From the NCBI GenBank assembly GCA_037147235.1, contig JBAWVO010000076.1, forward strand, positions 1-23,293: a DNA stretch of 23,293 bases. The letters run 5' to 3'. This DNA comes from JANXQG01 sp037147235 (lineage in GTDB: Bacteria; Planctomycetota; Planctomycetia; Pirellulales; Thermoguttaceae). The notes under the pieces are model-generated. The model saw nothing but the letters and a program-made list of their open reading frames with translations. It ran no database searches and had not been told where the DNA came from. The position numbers were made by a program, and so were the translations under genes. Below, piece by piece: positions 15,992 through 22,171 of the stretch (within the stretch, counting starts at the first letter, position 1; each line of letters begins with the position of its first letter).

Positions 15992-17845
15992 ATGATAACG
16001 CGATGTCGATGGCTGTGGGCGGCATGGATTGCCTTGACCATCTCCGTGGCTCAGGCGTCCGGAACCAAGGAGCCGCAGCCGGAAGCGAGCAAGCTTGCTG
16101 CGCCGGTCGTCGCGTCGGGTTCCGCCGTGCCGGGGTCTGCTGTGGAGGGCCTTTCCACCACCCAGCAGCAGTTGGCTGCCGAATTCAAAGACCTACAGGG
16201 CATCCTGATGAAGATGCGGGATCAGATTCGCCAGACCGATCCGAATCGGACTGCGCTGATCGAGAAGGCCCTCAAGGAAAGTGGAGAACGCCGCGTTGAA
16301 GCCGATTTTCAGGATATCGTCGATTTGCTTCGCCGCGACAAGTTCGGCGATGCGGTTCGCAAACAGGGTAAAGTCAACGAGGATCTCGAAGCCATCCTCA
16401 AACTGTTGCTCAGCGAAGACCGTTCTCAGCGGATCCAAGACGAGAAAGCCCTGATCCGCAAATATCTCAATCTCCTCAACGGCATCATCCGCGAGCAGAA
16501 GGATATCCAGGGCCGCACCGCCGGCGGCGAGGATCCGAAATCGCTCTCCGACGAACAGGGCGGGCTTGCCCAGCGAACGGGCAGTCTGTCGAAGGACATC
16601 CGCGAGAATCAAGAAAAAGCCCACGGCAACGAAAAAGACGACGGAAAGGGCAACTCGAAGAGCGACGGCAAGAATGACGGTAAGGAGTCAGGTAAGAGCG
16701 ACGGTAAATCGAAGTCGGGCAGCGATGGCAAAGAACCTGGCAAATCCGCTGGCAAAGAGCCTAAGTCTTCTGCCAAGGGTTCGTCCAAGTCCGGCGGCAA
16801 GGATGATGGCAAAGCGAAGGATCCCTCCAGCAAAGGTGACGGCAAAAGTAAGCCTAGTGAAAGTGGCAAACCCAGTGAAAGCGGAAAGCCCAGTGAAAGC
16901 GGAAAGCCCAGTGAAAGCGGAAAGTCGCAGGGCAAGAGCCAGCAAGGGCAGGGTCAAGATCAAGGACAGAGCGAGGATCCAAAAGATTCGCCACGGAAAA
17001 CTGAGGATTCCAACAATCCGCAGCAGGAGCAGAATCCCGTTCGCAAGCGACTGGAAGCGGCCAAGGACCACATGGAAGAGGCCAAAAAACGGCTGGAGAA
17101 AGCCAAGAAGGATGGGGCCTTCGACGAGCAAGAGAAGGCCCTCCGCGATCTCGACACCGCCAAGGCCGAGCTGGAGGAGATCCTTCGCCAACTCCGCGAA
17201 GAAGAAATGAAGCGGCTTTTGGCCATGCTCGAAGCCCGCTTTCAGAAGGTATTGCTAATCCAACGTGAAATCTACGACGGGACCGTTCGCCTCGACAAAA
17301 TTCCCGTGGTGGAGCGTTCACATGCCTATGAGATTGATACCGGCCGCCTGAGCAATCGGGAGGCTGAGATTGTGATGGAAGTCGATAAGGCCCTCTCGCT
17401 GCTCCGTCAGGAAGGCAGCTCCGTGGCCATGCCCGAGGCCGTGCAGCAGGTTCGCGACGACATGCAGCAACTCGTCCATCGGCTCGCTGAGGGCAAGACC
17501 GAAGTGCTTACGCAAGCCATCGAGACCGACGTGATTAAAGCTTTGGAAGAGATTGTCGATGCCTTTAAGAAGGCACAGAAAGATGCGGAAAGTAAGAAGA
17601 AACCGCCTGGACCATCGCCCAACGGCCAGCCGCAGGATCCGCCCTTGATCGAGCAGCTTGCCGAGTTGAAGATGATCCGCGCCCTGCAAATGCGAGTGAA
17701 TCGCCGCACCGAGCGTTATTCAAAGCTCATCGACGGCGAGCAGGCCGGCAAGGAAGACGTCCAGGAAGCATTGCAGCACCTGAGCGAGCAGCAGGCCCGG
17801 GTTCATAAGGTTACCCGGGATCTGGAACTGGGAAAGAACGAATAA
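15992..17845 (+). CDS. secreted coiled-coil protein with K/S/G/D-rich linker, 617 aa
   Basis: ATG 15992 is preceded by AAAGGA (15977-15982) at nine bases and yields a signal peptide (MITRCRWLWAAWIALTISVA, then QASG). A start at 15881 would translate the family-C repeat. Residues about 50-200 are helical. About 210-335 is a very hydrophilic linker of Lys, Ser, Gly and Asp with DGK and SGK words, including four exact-length PSESGK repeats (287-310). From about 348 a long charged coiled coil follows (VRKRLEAAKDHMEEAKKRLE...), continuing in helical segments to the end. No enzyme motif is present. I do not recognise a named family. The form suits a long flexible periplasmic tether or scaffold. A Shine-Dalgarno and context place it in the same gene series. 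Confidence 0.85.
   Translation: MITRCRWLWAAWIALTISVAQASGTKEPQPEASKLAAPVVASGSAVPGSAVEGLSTTQQQLAAEFKDLQGILMKMRDQIRQTDPNRTALIEKALKESGERRVEADFQDIVDLLRRDKFGDAVRKQGKVNEDLEAILKLLLSEDRSQRIQDEKALIRKYLNLLNGIIREQKDIQGRTAGGEDPKSLSDEQGGLAQRTGSLSKDIRENQEKAHGNEKDDGKGNSKSDGKNDGKESGKSDGKSKSGSDGKEPGKSAGKEPKSSAKGSSKSGGKDDGKAKDPSSKGDGKSKPSESGKPSESGKPSESGKPSESGKSQGKSQQGQGQDQGQSEDPKDSPRKTEDSNNPQQEQNPVRKRLEAAKDHMEEAKKRLEKAKKDGAFDEQEKALRDLDTAKAELEEILRQLREEEMKRLLAMLEARFQKVLLIQREIYDGTVRLDKIPVVERSHAYEIDTGRLSNREAEIVMEVDKALSLLRQEGSSVAMPEAVQQVRDDMQQLVHRLAEGKTEVLTQAIETDVIKALEEIVDAFKKAQKDAESKKKPPGPSPNGQPQDPPLIEQLAELKMIRALQMRVNRRTERYSKLIDGEQAGKEDVQEALQHLSEQQARVHKVTRDLELGKNE
16850..16921 (+). repeat. 18-bp tandem repeat x4 inside the K/S/G/D-rich linker
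   Basis: Four head-to-tail 18-base units start at 16850, 16868, 16886 and 16904; each encodes KPSESG. Units 3 and 4 are identical, unit 2 differs from them by one base, and unit 1 differs by a few. Unit length is a multiple of three, so gain or loss would alter linker length without a frameshift. Confidence 0.95.
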
Positions 17846-17849
17846 AGAA

Positions 17850-17877
17850 ATTGAGAATTGCAAATTGAGAATTTGAC
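17850..17877 (+). repeat. degenerate heptamer array upstream of the start
   Basis: Four consecutive 7-base units (ATTGAGA, ATTGCAA, ATTGAGA, ATTTGAC) lie directly after the stop of the coiled-coil gene. They are related to the complement of the TTTTCAA array at 17968-18002 and can pair with it across the start codon of the next gene. Confidence 0.75.
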
Positions 17878-18007
17878 TCGCCTATAGCGACCCAAACCCG
17901 AGAACTCCAAGGAGAAACCCATGAGTCATTTTGCAAGTAATCGGTCGAGCACGATTCCTGCTCGCACTTTTCAATTTTCAATTTTCAATTTTCAATTTTC
18001 AATTCTC
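17853..18007 (+). promoter_or_regulatory. candidate long hairpin enclosing ribosome-binding site and start codon
   Basis: Arm 17853-17873 is the reverse complement of arm 17987-18007 at 19 of 21 positions; in RNA one of the two differences is a G-U pair, leaving a single mismatch. The loop (17874-17986) contains AAGGAG at 17909-17914 and the ATG at 17921. Because both arms are heptamer repeats, other registers are possible. Folding could hide or present the start. Whether it acts in the cell is inference. Confidence 0.5.
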
Positions 18008-19039
18008 CTCATCGCTCTGACCTGCTCCTTCGCTCTATCCGCCTCGTCGGTTCCGCTGTCCGATTCGGCGTTTCGCAAGGCACCGACCTGGCATCCACCG
18101 CAAGTTTCGGACGTCAAGGTTCAGGTTGTTGCTTGGCTACAGCAGAATGCAGCCGATGCGGCCCTTCAAGGCAAGGCATTGGCAGTCGTCACCGGCATCA
18201 GCGATCAAGCTACCGGTTCCGAGTTGCTCGACCGCTTGGCCGAGACCTTTGCCATCGTCGATCCCAAGGTTGCACAGCTTGTCGAAATCTGCTCGCGTCC
18301 CCGCAACCGCATCGTCCTGCCGACCTTCGCCTGGATGACTGATTCCAAGACTGCACCGCTGGTGGCTGCCAACATGCGGTTGTACTATGGCCGCTGGCTC
18401 GTTCAGGGGCAGTGGTTTGAGGAGGCAATGGAGCAGCTTGGCGGTCTAAAGACGGCCGAAGTCGTGGCCCCCGCGGAACTGCTTTTTTATCAGGGTGTGA
18501 CCTACCATCGGATGCTTAACAAGAGCGAAGGGCTGAAGGTCATCGGTCAGTTGCTCGACGGCGCCGAGGCCAGTCCGCGACGCTACGTCGCGGTTGCCTA
18601 CCTGATGCAAGCCGATCTTAACTCCCTGGAAGAGGAAACGCTCGATCACATCGCGCGGCGGATGGAAGATGTTCAGCGGCGGCTCAACCTAGGCCGGGCC
18701 GGGCCCAAGGTCCGCAAGGTCGAGAATGGTGTAATCGAGTCGCTCGACAAGATGATCAAAAAGATCGAAGACGAGCAGAGCAAGCAGAATCAGAGCCAGT
18801 CCGATTCGTTGCAGTCCAGCAGTCCTGCCAAGGACAGCACGCCCATGGGCGGCAAGGCACCTGGCGACGTCACGAAGAAAGACATCGGCCACAAGGGCGG
18901 CTGGGGCGATCTGCCGCCGAAGCAGCGTGAAGAAGCCTTGCAGCAGATGGGTCGTGATTTCCCCCCGCATTTTCGCGATGCTATCGAGGAGTATTTCCGC
19001 AAACTGGCCAGCGAAGAAAACAGCGACGATGATAAGTAA
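17921..19039 (+). CDS. secreted helical (TPR-like) protein with WGDLPPKQRE motif, 372 aa
   Basis: AAGGAG lies six bases before ATG 17921. The N-terminus holds a signal peptide whose hydrophobic part (FQFSIFNFQFSILLIALTCS) is encoded in part by a TTTTCAA heptamer array. Residues about 50-280 are helical and TPR-like (for example AAEVVAPAELLFYQGVTYHR and AVAYLMQADLNSLEEETL). A charged, Gln/Ser-rich linker (about 285-310) leads to a C-terminal motif, GGWGDLPPKQREEALQQMG, followed by FPPHFRDAIEEYFRKLA. I associate this motif with proteins beside MoxR/vWA genes, which ties it to the operon. No catalytic motif is visible. A change in heptamer number would shift the frame inside the signal peptide. 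Function unknown; an envelope partner of the membrane vWA complex is inferred. Confidence 0.85.
   Translation: MSHFASNRSSTIPARTFQFSIFNFQFSILLIALTCSFALSASSVPLSDSAFRKAPTWHPPQVSDVKVQVVAWLQQNAADAALQGKALAVVTGISDQATGSELLDRLAETFAIVDPKVAQLVEICSRPRNRIVLPTFAWMTDSKTAPLVAANMRLYYGRWLVQGQWFEEAMEQLGGLKTAEVVAPAELLFYQGVTYHRMLNKSEGLKVIGQLLDGAEASPRRYVAVAYLMQADLNSLEEETLDHIARRMEDVQRRLNLGRAGPKVRKVENGVIESLDKMIKKIEDEQSKQNQSQSDSLQSSSPAKDSTPMGGKAPGDVTKKDIGHKGGWGDLPPKQREEALQQMGRDFPPHFRDAIEEYFRKLASEENSDDDK
17968..18002 (+). repeat. perfect heptamer array (TTTTCAA)x5 within a signal-peptide coding region
   Basis: Five perfect TTTTCAA units run from 17968 to 18002 and are followed by a related TTCTC remnant. The array lies within codons about 16-28 of the 17921 gene. 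Seven is not a multiple of three, so loss or gain of one unit would change the reading frame downstream. Confidence 0.95.
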
Positions 19040-19051
19040 ACAACATGATAA

Positions 19052-19114
19052 GTACGTCAGGCTTTCCAGCCTGACATTGAACCGGACCAAGTCAGGCTGG
19101 AAAGCCTGACGTAC
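19052..19114. repeat. 63-bp REP/BIME-like element, family C, copy 2
   Basis: Arms 19052-19075 and 19091-19114 are perfect inverted copies (24 of 24) with a 15-base spacer. Each arm folds as GTCAGGCT, TTCC loop, AGCCTGAC, preceded by GTAC. The outer ends are GTAC on both sides. It has the same size and layout as copy 1 at 15908-15970. It occupies most of the gap before the NPCBM gene, and no U-tract follows. Confidence 0.92.
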
Positions 19115-19129
19115 TGGATGAGGTCAACG

Positions 19130-20335
19130 ATGCAATCGATTTTACCCTTGATGTTCCTTTCGGTCCTCGCCTCGCCGCCGCAGTTCGACGTCCTGCTTTT
19201 GGATGGCTCTCGGGTTTCCGGCAGCTTGATCCGTTGGGATGTTGCGCAGGTGGTCATCGAGACCTCGACCGGCCCTACTTCTCTGGACAAAGGCAAGCTG
19301 GCCTCGGTAACGCCGCACAGCCCACCGGCAGACTCCGCGGCGAAGCCTGCCGTGTGGGTTGATTTGATTGACGGTTCGCAACTTGCGGCCGCGGAATACA
19401 CCGTGGAGAAAGGCCGAGCCAAGATTGCCTTCTCCGCTTCCGAGATCCTGGAGGTGCCAACCGCTGAGATCGATACCGTGCGTTTTCAGCCAGCCTCCGA
19501 GGTGACGGCCTTGGAGTGGTCGCGGATCCGCGGCAAGAAGCTTCGCGGCGATGTAATTGTGACCGGCAATTCCAACGCGATCGATTATCACCAGGGCGCG
19601 ATTGAGGAGGTTACCGACACGAAAGCCCGCTTCATCCTTGACGGCCAGGCGTTGGGTGTCAAGCGGGCGAAGATCTTTGGCATGATTTATTTTCACGCCA
19701 CGGCGGCTTCCACGCCGGAGTGTCCTTATACGGTCATCGATTCAGCCGGCTCGCACTGGGCGGCCGCGGCGCTGAAGCTCAGCGAGGACAAGATCGAGTT
19801 CACCTCGTCCGGCGGTCGCACGACTCGTCGCAGGCTTGATCAAATCGCCAAGATCGATCTCTCCTGCGGCAAGATTGTTTACATGAGCGATTTGAAAACC
19901 GATTCGGAGCCATTCACGCCCCATCCCTTTACCATCACCGGAAAAGAACTCGCCAGCCGCCAGGCGTTCTCGCGGGTCCGTCGCGACGAGAATCTCGAAT
20001 CGAAGTCGCTGCGAATCCGCGGACAGGTTTACCGCAAGGGACTGGCTCTTCGCAGCCGCAGTGAGTTGGCCTGGACCTTGCCGGGCAAGTTCAGCCGATT
20101 GGAGGCGGTGGCCGGCATCGATGATGATGTCCGTCCGTTGGGCAATGTTCGCCTACAGATCCTCGGCGACGGCAAGACACTGCTGGACACGAGCGTTGCC
20201 GGCAACGATGAGGATGCCAAGCCGATCAGCCTCGACGTTTCCGGCGTGCGGCGGTTGGTGTTGATTGTCGAGTCCCAGGGTAATTTTGGTGCGGGCGATC
20301 ATCTCGACCTGGGGAACCTAAGGTTGATCAAATGA
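19130..20335 (+). CDS. secreted protein with C-terminal NPCBM-like domain, 401 aa
   Basis: ATG 19130 is preferred because TGAGG (19119-19123) lies six bases upstream; ATG 19118, adding four residues, follows the repeat with no such site. A short signal peptide is present (MQSILPLMFLSVLASP). The N-terminal two thirds is beta-rich, with repeated 'LLDGSRVSG', 'LIDGSQLAA' and 'VIDSAGSHWAA' strands that look like small repeating barrels. Residues about 287-401 fit the NPCBM (novel putative carbohydrate-binding module) domain: YRKGLALRSRSELAWTLPG, then FSRLEAVAGIDDDV, then VRLQILGDGKTLLDT, then LDVSGVRRLVLIV, and a final DHLDLGNLRLI. This suggests binding of a glycan or glycoprotein in the envelope. 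Its stop overlaps the ATG of the next gene (ATGA), so it is coupled to the protease. Confidence 0.85.
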   Translation: MQSILPLMFLSVLASPPQFDVLLLDGSRVSGSLIRWDVAQVVIETSTGPTSLDKGKLASVTPHSPPADSAAKPAVWVDLIDGSQLAAAEYTVEKGRAKIAFSASEILEVPTAEIDTVRFQPASEVTALEWSRIRGKKLRGDVIVTGNSNAIDYHQGAIEEVTDTKARFILDGQALGVKRAKIFGMIYFHATAASTPECPYTVIDSAGSHWAAAALKLSEDKIEFTSSGGRTTRRRLDQIAKIDLSCGKIVYMSDLKTDSEPFTPHPFTITGKELASRQAFSRVRRDENLESKSLRIRGQVYRKGLALRSRSELAWTLPGKFSRLEAVAGIDDDVRPLGNVRLQILGDGKTLLDTSVAGNDEDAKPISLDVSGVRRLVLIVESQGNFGAGDHLDLGNLRLIK

Positions 20336-22167
20336 AAATTCATGCAGCTATCAAAGTAGCAGGCACACTCCGTGTGCCGTCCGCCCCGCGGCCCAATCCG
20401 CAGGTCTTTCAGCAATTCAGGGGCTTCTGGCGGACGACACACGGAGTGTGCCTGCTACTGTTCTTGCCCCACATCTGCAGTGCCGGCCAACCACCTGCCG
20501 AGGTCATGGCGGCCGAGTCGCAGCGCATTGCCGTCATGGCAAAGGCCGGCAGCAGCGTGTTGGCGATCTTTGATCCGGCAGAGCAGGGGGGAGGTTCCGG
20601 CGTGGTCATCACGGCCGACGGCTATGCCCTGAGCAACTTCCACGTCACGCACCCCTGTGGCAATGCCATGAAGTGTGGCATGTCCGACGGCCGGTTTTAT
20701 GACGCCGTGATTGTTGGGCTTGATCCCACAGGCGATGTGGCCTTGATCAAGTTGTTGGGCCGCGATGACTTTCCCCATGCCGAACTCGGCGATAGCGACC
20801 GTCTTCACGTCGGTGACTGGGTCTTTGCCATGGGCAATCCGTTCCTGTTGGCTACCGACTTTCAGCCCACGGTCACCAGCGGCATTATTTCCGGCGTCCA
20901 TCGCTATCAGTTTCCTGACGGCACGCTTTTGGAATATGCCGACTGCCTACAGACCGATGCATCGATCAATCCCGGCAACTCGGGCGGCCCGCTGTTCAAC
21001 GGCCTGGGGCAGGTTGTGGGCATTAACGGCCGCTGTTCGTTTGACAAGCGGAATCGTGTAAGTGTCGATGTGGGGTATGCCGTTTCCATCAACCAGATCA
21101 AAAATTTCCTTGGTGTCTTGCGCAGCGGGCGGATCGTCGATCATGCCACTCTGGGTGCCCAGGTCGCCGCCGACGACCAGGGGCGCGTGCTGGTCGCCAA
21201 TATCCTGGAATCGTCCGACGCCTACCGTCGCGGACTGCGGATTGACGACGAGATCACCAGCTTCGCCGGCCGGCCGATTACCACGCCCAATGGATTCAAG
21301 AACGCCTTGGGTATCTTCCCTAAGGGATGGCGCGTGCCGCTAACTTATCGCCGCGAGAATAAGACCTACCCAATTTATGTCCGTCTTACTGGCGTACACG
21401 GCCGCGAGCAACTGATCGAAAAGACGCTCGGCCGGCCTGCCCAGCCGATGCCCCTTCCCAAGCCGGGTGAAAAGGGCCGCAAAGGCCAGCCTAAGTTGCC
21501 ACAACTTCCTAAAATGGAACCGCAGAAGCTGCCTATGCCAGAGGTTGTGAAGAAGGTCTTTGCTGAGAAGCATGGATTTGCCAATTACTTCTTCAACAAG
21601 CTGGAACAAGACCGAGTACTCAAACTCTGGAAGCCGCCCGGCGATGCCAAAGGAACCCGCGGCGTCTGGACTCTCGTGGGCAGGCTCCAAAGTGGCAAGG
21701 AAGTTAGCTTCCGCATGGCCGACAGCGAAGTTGAGCTCAAAGCACCGGCGGGCGATTCCAAGTGGATGCTAGGCTCCAAGTTCGCCGAGGCGTTCCTGCC
21801 TGGTAGCAACAATGGACTTCTGTCGGCGATGTTCCTCTACCGGCGGATGGCACTGGATGGAACCAAGGGCTTTAGCGATGTTTATTACCTGGGCACACTT
21901 CCGCTTCCGCCGCAGGAGGGGTTGTTCGACGTGATCGTTGCCCCGTATCGAGGTGTCGAAAGTTGGTTCTATTTCGACTTGCATGGCCAGTTGGCCGCTG
22001 TGGAGATTTATGCCGATGAACATTCCGATCCCTGGGACATCCACTTCTCGCAATATCGCGACGTCGACGGCCACGACCTGCCGGGTCACGTAATGGTCCA
22101 TGGCAACGGCAGTGTGTTTGAATTTGACTTCGATCAGTTCCGTTTTAGCGACGAGGCGGGGAAATAA
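20332..22167 (+). CDS. HtrA-like trypsin-fold serine protease with PDZ and C-terminal extension, 611 aa
   Basis: The start overlaps the previous stop (ATGA, 20332-20335). The trypsin-like domain has an intact triad: H104 (SNFHVTH), D135 (PTGDVALIKL) and S217 (NPGNSGGPL), as in DegP/HtrA proteases. A PDZ domain follows (about 275-350, including ESSDAYRRGLRIDDEI). Past a Pro/Lys-rich linker (about 372-405) a 200-residue extension (about 410-611) of unknown family remains. Residues 9-43 are encoded by a palindromic repeat (20356-20458) whose right arm supplies THGVCLLL, part of the signal-peptide hydrophobic run ending near ICSAG. Expected role: periplasmic protein quality control or regulated cleavage of a partner. 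The degenerate homologue immediately downstream suggests the two work as a pair. Confidence 0.92.
   Translation: MKIHAAIKVAGTLRVPSAPRPNPQVFQQFRGFWRTTHGVCLLLFLPHICSAGQPPAEVMAAESQRIAVMAKAGSSVLAIFDPAEQGGGSGVVITADGYALSNFHVTHPCGNAMKCGMSDGRFYDAVIVGLDPTGDVALIKLLGRDDFPHAELGDSDRLHVGDWVFAMGNPFLLATDFQPTVTSGIISGVHRYQFPDGTLLEYADCLQTDASINPGNSGGPLFNGLGQVVGINGRCSFDKRNRVSVDVGYAVSINQIKNFLGVLRSGRIVDHATLGAQVAADDQGRVLVANILESSDAYRRGLRIDDEITSFAGRPITTPNGFKNALGIFPKGWRVPLTYRRENKTYPIYVRLTGVHGREQLIEKTLGRPAQPMPLPKPGEKGRKGQPKLPQLPKMEPQKLPMPEVVKKVFAEKHGFANYFFNKLEQDRVLKLWKPPGDAKGTRGVWTLVGRLQSGKEVSFRMADSEVELKAPAGDSKWMLGSKFAEAFLPGSNNGLLSAMFLYRRMALDGTKGFSDVYYLGTLPLPPQEGLFDVIVAPYRGVESWFYFDLHGQLAAVEIYADEHSDPWDIHFSQYRDVDGHDLPGHVMVHGNGSVFEFDFDQFRFSDEAGK
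20356..20458. repeat. REP/BIME-like element, family D, inside a coding region
   Basis: The 30-base arms 20356-20385 and 20429-20458 are inverted copies that match at 29 of 30 positions, with a 43-base spacer. The left arm begins GTAGCAGGCACACTCCGTGT and the right arm ends CTAC. The hairpin GGCACAC, TCC loop, GTGTGCC has a 7-bp stem. The whole element is open in the frame of the HtrA-like gene, codons 9-43. Confidence 0.92.
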
Positions 22168-22171
22168 GAAG

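Noticed and set aside
22100..22171. In-frame upstream extension of the pseudoprotease gene
   Set aside because: It lies within the 3' end of the active protease gene and would put 24 non-hydrophobic residues in front of the signal peptide.
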